64,000 bases of DNA from the NCBI GenBank assembly GCA_030737875.1, contig CM060912.1, positions 208,767,231-208,831,230 on the forward strand, in the 5' to 3' direction. The position numbers were made by a program, and so were the translations under genes. This DNA comes from Allium sativum (lineage: Eukaryota > Streptophyta > Magnoliopsida > Asparagales > Amaryllidaceae). The notes beneath the pieces are model-generated. The model searched no databases and was not told the DNA's origin. It saw only the letters and a program-made list of their open reading frames with translations. Of this stretch, positions 1 to 11,512 are shown piece after piece. Position 1 is the stretch's first letter. The number at the start of each line of letters is the position of its first letter.

Positions 1-1132
1 AATTTTGTGAATGTTAACACATGTATTGCGACATGCTTGGATGGTAACGTACCAATACATTAAGGATTCATGGAGCCTCTTTATGCGTGATACATTATTT
101 ATATCCAATATATACATGTAAAGATGACTGAGGTTGTTTGCAAAGTGATATGCTCGTCATGCTCATTACAATAATGCCATTCCTTTCTTTGTTCCATACC
201 AACACATGTGACTTGCTTTGTGCAATGACCAAAATATGGGATTAATAATTACAACATTGACATTAAATCATGTTATGTAGTTTTATGACCAGATCTCTCA
301 TGTTATTTTTACACATATCCAGACTTTTGTTTCAATACCGATTGGTTCACGTTCGATGCCGCCTCTTACACGTTATGTTGTCACGTGTGCACTTGTTCAA
401 CTATCCACTTATGTAGTCTTATAACGTGCAAAGATCATGTTTATAGGAACAAGATTTATAGTTGTGCTATTAACCTTACAAACTGATCAGTCTTAAGTTA
501 ACACAATTGATCACCACATTTGTTCCACATAATACCGATCAGCTCTCCAAAGATACGGCACCGATCACATGCATGAATGGATGGTTGATCACGTAACACA
601 CTGCTTAACATGATGATAATGCGGTATTAAACCTATTGATTCATTTGTGTTGACCCATATGGCTCTCGTATGCAGCTCATGGTACTAAACAAATGTCTTA
701 GCCATGCTAGATTTCTTGCACAAACTGTTGTGCACATAAACGATACAAGTTGACAGTTATCAAACTATGTTCGCTTTTAAATATAATAATTTCCCATTAT
801 GAACGCTATGATCCACGCGTGATATATGCCCAGCTTCCATGTCACCAACTCATCACATGTAGATGTATTACATGCTTCATATTTGGAACATGGATTGTGC
901 GGCCTCGTTCATGTATATTCCTTGTTATATCAATGGCGTCAATCGGCTTTATCATGATAACGTCACCATATCGGTATAATGACCGTCTTGTAGACTAAGC
1001 ATGAGATCGGTCCATAATGTATAACTTGTCCGACCGATCAGAATGGTGTACAACCTATCCGATTCTCATTACGCACGGCCGATCACTTCACTAGACAATA
1101 GTCATATCAATTTCTGAGCAGTGTTAATAACA
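1..1132 (-). repeat. 3' LTR of element A (partial)
   Basis: This is the first half, in element orientation, of the 3' LTR. It aligns with 6346-7478, with scattered substitutions and small indels. The inner end reads ...AATAACA on the plus strand, so the minus-strand LTR starts TGTTATT; the 5' LTR starts TGTTTATT. No convincing polypurine tract adjoins it, only AG-rich patches near 1143-1155. Roughly the last 1 kb of this LTR (the counterpart of 5337-6345) is outside the window. Confidence 0.8.
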
Positions 1133-1949
1133 GGGTTAACATTTGCCTCTCGAAGCTTGTATTTTTTCTTGTGAAAAATGTGGGCTTTGAAATGAACGTT
1201 GCTGTTGATATATTTTTGCATGTTTGATCCAATACGGAACTTGTATTTGCCATAGCAAATCGTGCTTTGAACTTATATACTATATGCCACATGTTCTGCA
1301 ATTAAAACAAGAGATTACATGATTTTGGACATATGCTTCACCATCAATTGTCCATACCGATAGTGGATTAATTAATCATTAAAAAGTGAATTGTAGCAAA
1401 TTTTATCTTGAATTGAATACAATGTTTGCACAGGACTATTTTATTCAATAGTTTATAGCTTGTCGAATATTATATGCACAAAAACGATATTCTAATTTGA
1501 ATTTGCGTTAACGCTTATGATCGTTAATCGACTAAAGCCGACTGCGGATTTCAAACGTTATCGTTTTAATCAACTTACATGGTAGTGTATGATATTTCAC
1601 ATTTGGGAAATATGTATTTGTGATTTATTTTCTGAGTCTTTAGTATTTGTGGCCCAGCCTAGGAGGCATTATTAATCTTCACCATAGGAAGAATTTTTAT
1701 GGCTCAGTATTCGTCTATTTTGTTGATTAGCACTGTCATTGGAGACTCCATTGGATGCCCCTATGATATCGAGGTCATCTTTAATGCAACGTTCATCTTC
1801 TCCTGTCGACCGAAACAACATTATGGAGTTCATTTAGCATCATTGATCGCTGTTGTGGAGATGTTTCCTCTTCTATAAAAAGGGTTCTTGTTATTATGCC
1901 TCCACTTAGGAAGAACTTTAAATTTTGTGTCCCTGCCTGGGTTAAATTC
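1133..1949. other. Non-coding internal region of element A
   Basis: This AT-rich stretch lies between the 3' LTR and the tandem array. I see no domain, RNA gene or convincing ORF in it. Short ORFs here lack recognisable motifs and do not continue into the flanks. Confidence 0.5.
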
Positions 1950-3045
1950 AACACTTGTCACAATTGGGGTTTTTAGACACTACGTAAGTTAATTGATTAA
2001 GATCCAACACTTATCACATCTGAGATATACAGACACTACGCGAGTTAATTGGAGGCCCGATATTCCTCATATCTAAGATTTTCAGATGCTACGCAAACGA
2101 ATTACATTCTTCACATCTACAATTTTAGATGCTATGCAAATGAATTGGTTATTCTTCACATCTGAGATTTTCAGATGCTACGCAGATGAATTACATTCTT
2201 CACATCAGGGATTCCAGATGCTATGCAAATGAATTGGTCATTCTTCACATATGAGATACTCAAATGCTACGCAAATGAATTACATTCTTTACATATGGGA
2301 TTCCAGATGCTATGCAAATGAATTGGTCATTTTTCACATTTGAGATTTCCAGATGCTATGCAAATGAATTGGTCATTCTTCACATCTAAGATTTTCAGAT
2401 GCTACGCAAATGAATTAGTTATTCTTCACATCTAGGATTTCCAGATGCTACTCAAATGAATTGGTTATTCTTCACATCTGAGATTTTTAAATGCTACACA
2501 AATGAATTGATCATTCTTCACATCTGATATTTTAAGATGCTATGAAAATGAATTACATTCTTCACATCTAGGATTCCGGTTACAAAATGAATTAATCATT
2601 CTTCACATATGAGATTTTCTGATGCTGCGCAAATGAATTGGTCATTCTTCACATATGAGATTTTCAGATGCTACGCAAAGGAATTGGTCACTCTTCACAT
2701 TTGGGATTTCCAGATGCTACGCAAATAAATTGATCATTCTTCACATCTGAGATTTTCAGATGCCACACAAATGAATTGGTCATTCTTCACATATGAGATT
2801 TTCAGATGCTACGAAAATGAATTACATTCTTCACATCTAGGATTCCAGATGCTATGCAGATGAATTGGTCATTCTTCACATCTGAGATTTTCAGATGTTA
2901 CGCAAATGAATTGCATTCTTCACATCTAGGATTCTAGATGCTATGCAAATAAACTTGGTCATTCTTCACATCTGAGATTTTCAGATGCTACGCAAATGAA
3001 TTACATTCTTCACATCTGGGATTCCAGATGCTATACAAATGAATT
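1950..3045. repeat. Tandem array, ~45-bp unit, about 24 copies, in the 3' region of element A
   Basis: A unit of about 45 bp recurs head to tail, with the core CTTCACATCTGAGATTTTC followed by AGATGCTACGCAAATGAATT and a short variable link. Most units contain the inverted pair CATCTG...CAGATG, so each unit can fold into a small hairpin. Copies differ by point changes and short deletions. The array lies between gag and the 3' LTR, the hypervariable region where Tat/Ogre elements often carry tandem repeats that can seed satellites. The count is approximate and made by eye. Confidence 0.85.
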
Positions 3046-3580
3046 GGGCAGCTGTTATATCATTTGAGGGGAAGCCAATAGTTCCTTTGTCGAATGCTTG
3101 ACTTGGCAGGCTATTTCAGTTTAGTAACTAGGGCTTTGAACCTCTCACTTGGGGAAGTGCCCCTTCAACAAAAGTTACAGCTCCCTCGTTTGTTTTTCGA
3201 GGTGCTTGCTCGTTGTTTCAATCTTTGCTACTCTTCCCATTCACTTTTCAAGGCGGTGCTTCTCTGTTTTCACATTTGTGCATGTTGATATTTATAGCAT
3301 TTGGCACTTAAACTAGCATTGTTGGGATCGCTATGCATTGCCAGATTTCGTAGAAACAAGCGCTCGATAGATGGCATGCAATATGAAATCAACTTTTAAG
3401 CAAGCTTTGATTTGACATAAAATTTTGCAAGCAGGAAATTTATTCAGGTAGATATGCTTATAATCACAGAGCAAATGTTTAGTACAACGTTTGTAGAATA
3501 TAACAAACTTTTATACGTGAGTTCTGAATATAGCAGAAAGTAAAACATGGAGTAAAGCATGAAAATAAAGTTCTGGCGAT
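3046..3580. other. Internal spacer of element A without a recognisable feature
   Basis: This unique sequence lies between the tandem array and the 3' end of the gag remnant. I see no domain or RNA motif. On position it is the place where pol would sit in an autonomous relative, but no DSG, YVDD-type or integrase motif is visible. Confidence 0.4.
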
Positions 3581-3589
3581 GATGATCGC

Positions 3590-5267
3590 TTATTCCGAGC
3601 CATTGAAATTAGAGCACCACTGGTTGTCAGTAGGTGATTGGCTTCAGTTTGGTTCGAGTAGGAGCTTCGTTGCTTGTTGCCCCTTTCCCCTGTGGAGTTG
3701 TAGAAGGATTTACAGCTTGGGGATTTTCTACATACTGTTGCAGCCTGTTTTTCCTAACCAATTCCTCTATGAGGTTCTTCAAATATCAGCATTCATTAGT
3801 GGTATGACCGGGCTGGTTGTGAAGCCAACAAACTTTCCCGAATTTTTCCGCCTTGTTGCCTACCCTTATAAAATTTGGTTCCGCATAGTCCTTAGAGTTC
3901 TACGTTGCAAAATAGATATTCTTAGGAGTGTCATTCAAAGGCGTGAGCTCTGATGCGTTAAAAAGGCGAGATCTCTTATGATCTTTGTTCCCTTTCCCAA
4001 CGTTAGCGCGCTTCTGCCCCTGAGTGTTCTTTTGCTCACCTTGAGTAGCAACATTTTTGGGAGCTTTAAGAAACTGGTTAGCATCAATAATCTGAAGAGG
4101 CACAGGATTATTGTCCACTCTCATATACTCCTCTGCCTTTTTGTAGAATTTCTCAAGCGTGTTTGGTTCTTTCATTTTAATCCATCTACCAAATTGGCTC
4201 TTTTCATCTATGGCGCCGATTAGAGACATGAGAATTATGCGAGGCTCTGGATTCCTCATTTCGGACAAGGCAATATTGAATAAACTGAGAAAAGCTTTAA
4301 TGGATTCCCCTGGATTCTGCTTCACTACTGAAAGTGTTATAGCATCCTTGGCTTTGGTAGCATACAGGCGGAACTGCTTCTTGAACTTTTCGGTCAAATT
4401 TGAGAACCGATCTACGAATTTAGGTGGCAGCATTGTGAACCATAGCGATGTAGCACCTTCTAAATAGAGAGGAAAGTATAGGCCTCTTATCTCATCTGTT
4501 GCTTTTGCCGCACTCATATGCCACTCGTATTTAAACAGAAAGTAGTTAGGATCAACAAGGCTATTTTATGGAGGCAAAGTTGGAGGATTAAACTTCCTTG
4601 GGCACTCGGTTTGTCAGATTCTCTCAGTAAACGGAGTCCTACCGGGAGAGAAATTCGAATCTTTTTCATCGTCATTTCGAGTTTGATTCTTCTTCATGAT
4701 TTGTTCTATCATGTTCAAGATGTACTCTTCAGTGCTATAGCACATAGAAATGTTGAGTTCTTTACCAAATGTTCGTCAAGACAAGCGATCTTGATTAGAC
4801 AACTTAGGTCCTTTACCTTCCCGGCGATGAGGCATCTCCTTGGCTGGACTAGTAACCACGCGAGTATTTCCCTCAGAATGATCCTTAGCTTTTGGCTTCA
4901 ATTCTTCGACGTTATCTTCGTCTTTGTCACTCGAACAATCATTATCATCTTCCATGTTGTCATTGGGATTATGGTCAGAAGGGGATGAGTTGACCTTTTC
5001 TTCGAGATCAATACGGACCTACTGAATAGGCGGATTTGGTCGATCATTGAGGATAGCTTCAAGTTTTTCCATCATAGCATTAGTGGAGGCGTCCATTTGT
5101 TGGTTCATGTTGGCAATAGCGACATCCAACTCATTCTTAGTCATTCTGGCACCACCTATTGAATTTTCACCAACTTCAAAGCGGTTAGTAAGTGGTGTAG
5201 CTTTGTCATTAGCAACATTGTTCGTTTCTCCAACGGTTTTGCTTGTAGTCTTCTTAGATTTAGTCAT
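3590..5267 (-). pseudogene. Gag pseudogene of element A
   Basis: The likely start is the Met at 5267 (MTKSKKTTSK), just downstream of the LTR and primer site. An acidic, Asn/Asp-rich N-terminal part is followed, after stops and frame changes between about 5019 and 4517, by an open stretch of 205 codons (4517-3900). That stretch has the retrotransposon-gag core: GLYFPLYLEGATSLWF, then FKKQF and GESIKAFLSLF. Further 3', past one more stop, a CCHC-like knuckle CWLHNQPGHTTNEC is readable near 3,780-3,825, then LIEELVRKNRLQQYV, a combination familiar from Tat-lineage Gag. Several in-frame stops make it non-functional. It probably formed virus-like particle protein in the autonomous ancestor. Confidence 0.8.
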
Positions 5268-5318
5268 ACTAGAACTTGAATGCAAGACTTTTAAGATTGA
5301 GAGAAGTGCGAACGTGGC

Positions 5319-5336
5319 CCCATGGTGGGCGTCAAA
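5319..5336 (-). promoter_or_regulatory. Primer-binding-site region of element A
   Basis: Directly after the LTR terminal CA, the minus strand reads TTTGACGCCCACCATGGGG. This resembles the TTTGGCGCC-type primer site of many plant Tat/LARD elements, with one or more mutations. I cannot assign the tRNA with certainty. Confidence 0.5.
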
Positions 5337-5918
5337 TGTTGAAACCAAAAATGGTCGCAACACCAAAGGTGCGAGATCGCACTTCACCAAACGGTAAGAT
5401 TAAGGAAAATGGAGCCACGTAAAATAAAAGCAAGTAAAAAATACAAGAATTTTATAGTGGTTCGATCTAGAATAGATCTACATCCACTTTGGAAGTGATT
5501 TCATTATCATATATGGTATTACAAGGTACATTTTTCTTCCATTTTCGTTCATTCTCTCTTTATACTCTAAATTACACTTGAATTTGTGTGGGAGTCGTTA
5601 AGGTCTCTTGCCTTATGATGGTGAATGTGCGGATCTTCAATCCCTTCAACAATTGGGTGATCCTCATGGATTCCATAGCAATTTAGTGTTAGATCTAGGC
5701 TTGAGAGATGATCAATGGCGGTTGGAGAGAACCTGAATGGAGCTTGAATGGATCTCTAATAGAGATTGGAGGGGATTTGATCAACTTGGTGTTGGAGGAA
5801 GATAGTGTGAGCTTGGGAAGCCATTAATGGAGCTTGAGGTGCTTGAGAGTGGTGGAGAAATGATTTAGGCAGCCCTTCGAGGTGGAAAAACCCGTCCTTT
5901 ATATGGTTGAGAAGTGGA

Positions 5919-5928
5919 CTATTTATAG
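5919..5928 (-). promoter_or_regulatory. TATA-like box of the element A LTR
   Basis: The minus strand reads CTATAAATAG, a strong plant TATA consensus. It lies about 0.58 kb before the LTR 3' end and just downstream of a cluster of CCGATCGG palindromes (5976-6113). Confidence 0.55.
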
Positions 5929-5975
5929 GTAAAGTTTGGGGTAGTGGCAGAGCTGTAATTATGGTGTGTATGGTA

Positions 5976-6113
5976 CCGATCGGCCATAATAATATTTACG
6001 AAACTGCCAGTGGGTGTAACTGTATACATCTAGCATTAGGGTACCGATCAGTCTGGACACCGATCAGTCCAAAAATGATGGGCCGATCGGCCTAAAAAAG
6101 ACACACCGATCGG
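5976..6113. promoter_or_regulatory. CCGATCGG palindrome cluster upstream of the LTR TATA box
   Basis: Perfect CCGATCGG octamers occur at 5976, 6083 and 6106, with close variants (CCGATCAG) near 6044 and 6060. Further CCGATC half-sites are scattered through the rest of both LTR copies (for example near 1020-1085 and 7375-7430). Their position 48-195 bp upstream of the TATA-like box suggests promoter elements. This is inference. Confidence 0.5.
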
Positions 6114-7478
6114 TCTTAAAACTAAGTATCGACCGCCTCTCTCTGTTTTAATAACCTGATGTTACCTTTTTCTTTTTAAAATTATCTCATTTTGTCTTTT
6201 TGCGCTTTGCTTTATTAAAATGCCATGGCACATATACTCCTGCATGGGGATTTAACTTGTACACGTCTTTTTCTTTAAATGTACCGATCCACTCCATAAC
6301 TTGTTGTTGCCGTTTTATTCCACACCGACCGGTCCACGAGTCATAATTTTGTGAATGTTAACACATGTATTGCCACATGCTTGGCTGGTAACGTACCAAT
6401 ACATGAAGGATTCATGGAGCCTCTTTATGCATGATACTTTATTTATATCCAATATTAAAGATGACTGAACTTGTTTGCAAAATGAGGTGCTCGTCGTGCT
6501 CATTACAATAGTGCCATTCCTTTCTTTGTTCGATACCAACCCACATGACTTGCTTTGTGCAAAGACCAAAGTATGGGATCAAGAATTACAACATTGCCAT
6601 TATATCATGTTACGTACCTTTATGACTAGATCTCTCATGTTATTTTTACACATACCCAGTCCTTTGTTTCAATACTGATCGGTTCACATTCCAATCTTTC
6701 ACGTGATGCCACCTCTTACACATTATGTTGTCACATGTGCACTTGTTCAACTATCCACTTACGTGGCCTTATAACATGCAAAGATCATGTTTATAGGAAC
6801 AAGATTTACAGTTGTGCCATTAACCTTACAAACTGATCGGTCTTAATTTAACATAACTGATCACCTCATTTGTTCCACATAATACCGATCAGCTCTCCAA
6901 AGATTTGGCATCGATCACATGCATGAATGGATGGTCGAGCACGTAACACATTGCTTAACATCATGATAATGCGACATTAAACCTGTTGATTCATTTGTGC
7001 CGACCATATGGCTCTCGTATGCAACTCACGGTACTAAACAAAGGGCTTAGCCGTGCTAGATTTCATGCACAAACTGTTATGCACACAAACGGTACATTTT
7101 GACAGTTATCAAACTGTGTTCGCTTTAAATATAATAATATGCCATTATGAACGCTATGACCCATGCGTGATATATGCGCAGCTTCCATGTCACTAACTCA
7201 TCACATCTAGATGTATTGCACATTTCATATTTGGAACATGGATTGTGCGGCCTCGTTCATGTATATTCCTTGTTATATTAATGGTGTCAATCTTCTTTAT
7301 CATGCTAGTCACCATATCAAAGTATGACCATCCTGTAGACCAAGAATGAGATTGGTCCATAATGTATAACATGTCCGACCGATCAGAATGGTGTGAGATC
7401 GATCTGATTCTCATTATGCACGGCCGATCGCTTCACCAGAAAACCATCGTATCAATTTCTGAACCGCGTTAATAAACA

Positions 7479-8578
7479 TTTTTTGAGTGTATTCAATGAT
7501 TCCAAGCTTAATAGATTTTCCAAACTCATTCCAAAACTTGGCATACTTACCCCTTCTCTCATCATTCTCGCTTAATTCTGTGTTTGTCTCCTCTTTGTTG
7601 CCAAATTCATTAGGGACCTCTTCAGCTATTTTCCTGATTATATCAAGAGCCTTATGGATCAACTTTTTCTTTATCGTTTTAAGACTACTGTGCTGCTGAA
7701 GCATTGCTCTTGAAACATTAAGTGGCAATGTATCAGAATCGACAAGATCCATTAAAAACCTCAAGCACTTGGGAAGAAGTTCATCAAATTCATCAGAAAT
7801 AAAAACTCGTCTGACAAACAATTTCAAGTAGGACTTTTTGGTGTTATGGCAACTCTCGTGAAAATTATGAGGAACCTTTGGGGGAATAAAGAGCATTGCC
7901 TTGAATTTTATATCACCTTCGGCGTCGAAGTGGCTTCAGGCTAATGGCTCTTCCTTACTAAAATCCATAGCGATAGCATCATAGAATTTTACGTACTCAT
8001 CTTCTGTGACCTCCTTTCGACGGCGAAGCCAAATGACTTTGACATCATTCAGTCTCTCTCATTAGGTTGTCTCCTTAATGGTTTTTTTTTTTGGATATTT
8101 TCTCTCCTTCCTTGTCTTCTTCCTTCTCCTCCTCTTCAGTTGAGGTTGGTTCAGGTGTTTCTTCTTTATCGGTAAATTCATCTTCATCAGCTGGAACTTC
8201 AACATCAATCTCTTTAGTTTCCAAAAGACAAATAGGGAAGTTGATGAACTCTGAATACTTCACCAATTCCTTCAACTTGGATTCCTCAAGATACTCCTAA
8301 GCTTCTTCTCAGAGATGTAGAGGAATTTCTATTCCACGTCCAAGTAATTCATTTCATGTATCCTCGGAAATTACAAAATTTCCATCTGCTTAGTATTCTC
8401 AAACATATTTTTTGTCGTCACTGTGCTTGCTTATGACTTCAACAGATTCTACAGCTAAATATGTTAAGTAGAACCCAACCATGAATGGTCTAATAAGGTT
8501 CAAATCACCTCCAGTCTGCATTTTCTTCACGAAATCCAAAGTTCCAGACTTAGTTATAGTTCCAAAGTTCTTAACTAA
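7479..8578 (-). pseudogene. HSP90 (ER type, GRP94/HSP90-7) processed pseudogene, middle and C-terminal part
   Basis: Minus-strand translation, with several frame changes and stops, follows plant ER-lumenal HSP90. It begins KNFGTITKSG (ATP lid) and runs on through [29 protein letters not shown] and an acidic linker ([16 protein letters not shown]). Then come RRVFISDEFDELLP, DSDTLPLNVSR and HSSLKTIKKK, ending at KSIKLGIIE. No introns interrupt about 370 codons, whereas plant HSP90-7 genes have many, so this is a retrocopy. It continues from the segment at 19,949-20,455 across the CACTA insertion, the junction falling between MTKEDL and VKNFG. The 3' end is cut at 7478 by the LTR of element A. 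The functional protein is an ER chaperone; this copy is dead. Confidence 0.9.
8576..8578. repeat. 3-bp target site duplication (TAA) of CACTA-1, left
   Basis: TAA directly precedes CACTA at 8579 and recurs directly after TAGTG at 19,949-19,951. Removing the element plus one TAA restores the HSP90 reading across the break. Confidence 0.9.
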
Positions 8579-8599
8579 CACTACACCAAAACAAAAAAA

Positions 8600-8800
8600 T
8601 TTGCACACCAAGATGCGAAAATTTGATGCGGCTTTAAGCCGTATCAAATATGCTGCAGCTCATAACCAAGTCAAATTTCATTTGTTGTCGTATCAAATTT
8701 TCTTTGCAATCTGCACCACCACCAACATCTAAAATCTAACGCTACATCTTCAAATATGCAGATCAATTGATTCGTTACGGCTTCCAGCCATATAAAACCG
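8600..8800. repeat. Left subterminal repeats of CACTA-1
   Basis: This zone repeats a short motif in both orientations: GATGCGGCTTTAAGCCGTATC, GTCGTATCAAATTT, TTACGGCTTCCAGCC and AAAACCGCATC. Equivalent motifs occur at the right end (19,790-19,930). In CACTA elements such subterminal repeats bind the TnpA-type protein. Confidence 0.75.
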
Positions 8801-10081
8801 CATCATATTTTCCTCTCGAAAATTTTCATTTCTCGCCTCCTTTGCAAATAAAAATATCGGCTTCCCTCTTTTCACTTCTATGGTAACAAAAAAAATACGG
8901 TTTTGCTCTCAAATCTTGACTCCAATGTAGTTCTGGAATTTGTTCCTCAAATTGTTCACTAATTCTTGGAGAAGCATAAGAGTAGGAAGCGGGAGAGTTA
9001 CATTGACACCACTGTTGACGTGGTAACGGAGGCTCAGATTCATCGAGTTCCCACTTCGTTACCTTCATCAAGCCCTCACGTAATATGTAGATCAGTAACC
9101 ACAAAATGTGAGTTTTCCTTAAATTAGAACCATAAATGCTTTTCTCGTGGAAAAAAGGCTTACTAATTTACGTAGCCGGTGTATATAAGACGAAGAATAA
9201 TTGAAGAAATTTAAGGTATGCTTTCCTCAATTTAGTTATAAATCTATGTAAATTTTAACTATAATTAGTTCTTTTACTATCATTAAATTTGATAGTTAAC
9301 CTTGATCTGATTTGATAGTTTTGATTAGTTAAATTGGTTACTACTGAAAGATATATAAGCAAATTTTGCTTTTGTTTTGTTTACGATGATTTGCTATATT
9401 ATGATAGTTAAATTTGATAATATGTTATCATTCGTTTGGAAATAACGCATTCACCAGAATAGTTTTGATAATAGTACAACAATAATTATAACTGTAATCA
9501 CGTAGTAGAGAACAAATTTGGCTAGTATACTGAGCTATCTAAGAGACATGTAGTATGAAACATTTTTCCAAGATTTAAAACTCGAAGCATGCAAGCTTTG
9601 TGACAAACTCTTTTGGTACTTAATGGATATTGTCTGATTTGTTTAGTGTCAAAAATGGTAATTCAATATTATATAATATATATGCTTATTTGGAGAAGGG
9701 TCTTAGGCTCTTTTAAAGTAATTGCAATATTCAGAAGATAGTTTTTAAAGAGAGAATCAATTAGACTGAGCTACAAGATTAGTCGGTTTAATCCATCTGT
9801 TTCTTAGTGTGGTATATCCATATTCATTGAAATCACTGACAGTTCCCTTGTGTCGATTTATTTGTAGCAAAATTACTATTATGATTTTCAGTGTTCTGAT
9901 TTGTGTTTCACGTGATACTGCTTTGCTATTTGTTGCAATGTACGTTGTCAGTTTATCATACACCACCTTGTCTCTTACAAATGCCCACCTAAACCAGGAC
10001 TAATTTAGATATGAGATTGATTCATATATCGAAAAACTAAAATAAATAAATAAAAAAGTGAAGCATAATTAACAATAGTAA
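8801..10081. other. CACTA-1 interior, left arm, no recognised gene
   Basis: This AT-rich stretch holds only short ORFs. A 92-codon minus-strand frame at 9104-8826 has no motif I recognise; because it abuts the subterminal repeats it may be a captured or leader exon. The rest (9,110-10,081) shows no domain, repeat array or RNA gene. Confidence 0.4.
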
Positions 10082-10124
10082 CAATACACCAAAATAGGTG
10101 ATTCCCAACGAGTATAACCGTCGC

Positions 10125-10400
10125 AAACAATTTCCATAACGCTTATAAGCGTTGCTATGAGGGGGTGGCAATTTAGTACCAATGCTTATAAGCGTTGGTA
10201 GATTTTCTTTAGCAACGCTTATAAGCATTGGTAGATTTTCTTTAACAAAGCTTATAAGCGTTGGTAGATTTTTTTAACAACTCTTATAAGCGTTGGTAGA
10301 TTTTCTTTACCAACACTTATAAGCGTTGTAAGATTTTTGTGCGCAACGCTTATACATGTTGCAATATATTTGTTTGCAACGCCTATACATGTTATAAAAT
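10125..10400. repeat. Left subterminal palindromic repeats of CACTA-2 (AACGCTTATAAGCGTT)
   Basis: Seven to eight units of about 35 bp each contain the palindrome AACGCTTATAAGCGTT or a close variant, followed by GGTAGATTTTCTTT. The last two units have drifted to GCTTATACATGTTG. They sit just inside the CACTA-2 left terminus, where subterminal protein-binding repeats are expected. Confidence 0.8.
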
Positions 10401-10681
10401 TTTAATTCACAAGAAATATAAATTTTAATAATAACAGAAATACGTATTCACAACTCGCATATTCTAACATTAATAGTCAATTAATAACCAACATGATGAT
10501 ACTATAGACGATATTTAATATGAATCAAAAACTAATATTAAACTCAATGCATACTAATAGATAACATTCATAATCACATAACGACATGGAATATCAGTTA
10601 ACAATAAACAAGCACAATACATAATTAAGATTCAAATTCAATACATAATTAGTTTGCTAAATTCAACACATAAATGAGATT

Positions 10682-11395
10682 CTACAAATACTGAATACGA
10701 AACTCTGGCCATATAACGAAGCCTCCATCTGAAAATTCACATAACGTGTACAGTCCGTTTTGAGGACCATCATAAATTAGTGCATCCGGTTCAAGAACTT
10801 CAACAACCCAAATTACTATCTCTATGTTCGGTACCACTTTCCTAAAATGACAATTTGTTTGTGTTCCAAGATAACCTTTTGCTACCTCCGTCTCAAGATC
10901 ATGTGACAATAGCATTACGTATTTCTTTTTCATTGTAGATGAATGAAGATCATTAAGTGACACATTTGGAGTAACGGTTACATTATTATTTATAGGAGGA
11001 TACCCTAAGTTAGAATCACCTTCTGTACGAGGAGTGGAAGGACTTGCAACAAGTTTTTCTAGCAAATTAGGTATAAATTTCATAAAAGTTGAAGTAATTG
11101 AATTGATGGCGTTATTAACTTGAGTAGCTACTTGCCTTTCTATCTCCAATTTTCTATCTCCAATTTCCAAATGGACAAATCCACGGCTTGTTTTTTTATC
11201 AGTTACTGCTTTTACAGCTCGAGCCACCTTTACTTGTTTTATAGAAGAAGTAGAACTAATTGCTCGACAATAATTTTTCTTCTTATCGGAACCAAAAACT
11301 TCTACAATTGGATCATTATCAAGATCATCTACTGCACCATTAGAACTACCATCTAATTTTCTCTTTTCTTGCGCTGCTTTTAGAAGTGCCTGCAT
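10682..11395 (-). CDS. CACTA accessory protein fragment, TNP1/En-Spm-like domain
   Basis: A 237-codon open frame on the minus strand begins MQALLKAAQEKRKLDG. The N-terminal half is charged and low in complexity, with a possible helix around residues 85-115. The C-terminal half reads LETEVAKGYLGTQ ... VPNIEIVIWVVEVLEPDALI ... GGFVIWPEFRIQYL. That layout (a VAKG-x-L start, a middle V-V-V strand and a terminal G-x-V-x-WP) matches the TNP1/EN/SPM-like domain found in plant CACTA second proteins, which bind subterminal repeats. The stop is followed by AT-rich sequence. Upstream exons toward 15,000 are likely but I could not trace them. It may be an exon of a longer spliced gene. Assignment is by motif pattern only. 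Confidence 0.55.
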   Translation of the reverse strand: MQALLKAAQEKRKLDGSSNGAVDDLDNDPIVEVFGSDKKKNYCRAISSTSSIKQVKVARAVKAVTDKKTSRGFVHLEIGDRKLEIERQVATQVNNAINSITSTFMKFIPNLLEKLVASPSTPRTEGDSNLGYPPINNNVTVTPNVSLNDLHSSTMKKKYVMLLSHDLETEVAKGYLGTQTNCHFRKVVPNIEIVIWVVEVLEPDALIYDGPQNGLYTLCEFSDGGFVIWPEFRIQYL

Positions 11396-11512
11396 TTAAT
11401 GAATATCACATTAAATTGAAAATTTCAGTTTCTTGTTAAAAATAGAAAAACATGAATTTACATCTCGCACAACAGAAAATTTCGGAGTGACTAAATAATA
11501 CCAAATGGCTAC

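Larger units (their letters stand above)
1..7478 (-). mobile_element. Tat-like gag-only LTR retrotransposon (element A), truncated by window start
   Basis: Positions 1-1132 are a diverged direct repeat of about 6346-7478, and the two copies bracket a gag-like region. On the minus strand the order is 5' LTR (7478 to 5337), primer-site region (5336-5319), gag pseudogene, tandem repeats, and a 3' LTR beginning at 1132 and leaving the window. No protease, reverse transcriptase, RNase H or integrase motif lies between gag and the 3' LTR, so the element is non-autonomous. Placement in the Ty3/gypsy Tat group is inferred from the gag zinc knuckle, the leader just after the LTR and the tandem-repeat 3' region. 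It is inserted in the HSP90 pseudogene at 7478/7479; the other target side is outside the window. Confidence 0.8.
5337..7478 (-). repeat. 5' LTR of element A, 2,142 bp, TGTT..AACA ends
   Basis: On the minus strand the LTR runs from TGTTTATTAACG (7478) to GGTTTCAACA (5337). The inner boundary is fixed by the primer-site region and the outer boundary by the end of homology with position 1132 and the start of HSP90 homology. A TATA-like CTATAAATAG sits at 5928-5919, leaving roughly 0.55 kb of R-U5. The stretch TTTATAGTGGTTCG in U5 is also present in the LTR at 59,507, which links the two elements. Confidence 0.85.

Noticed and set aside
1950..3045. CRISPR-like appearance of regularly spaced repeats
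   Set aside because: The whole unit repeats with no unique spacers, in a plant retroelement, so it is a tandem repeat.
3978..4467. Plus-strand ORFs over the gag region
   Set aside because: Shadows of the minus-strand Gag frame, which has recognisable motifs.
8091..8300. Plus-strand Ser-rich ORF
   Set aside because: It is the antisense shadow of the acidic HSP90 linker on the minus strand.
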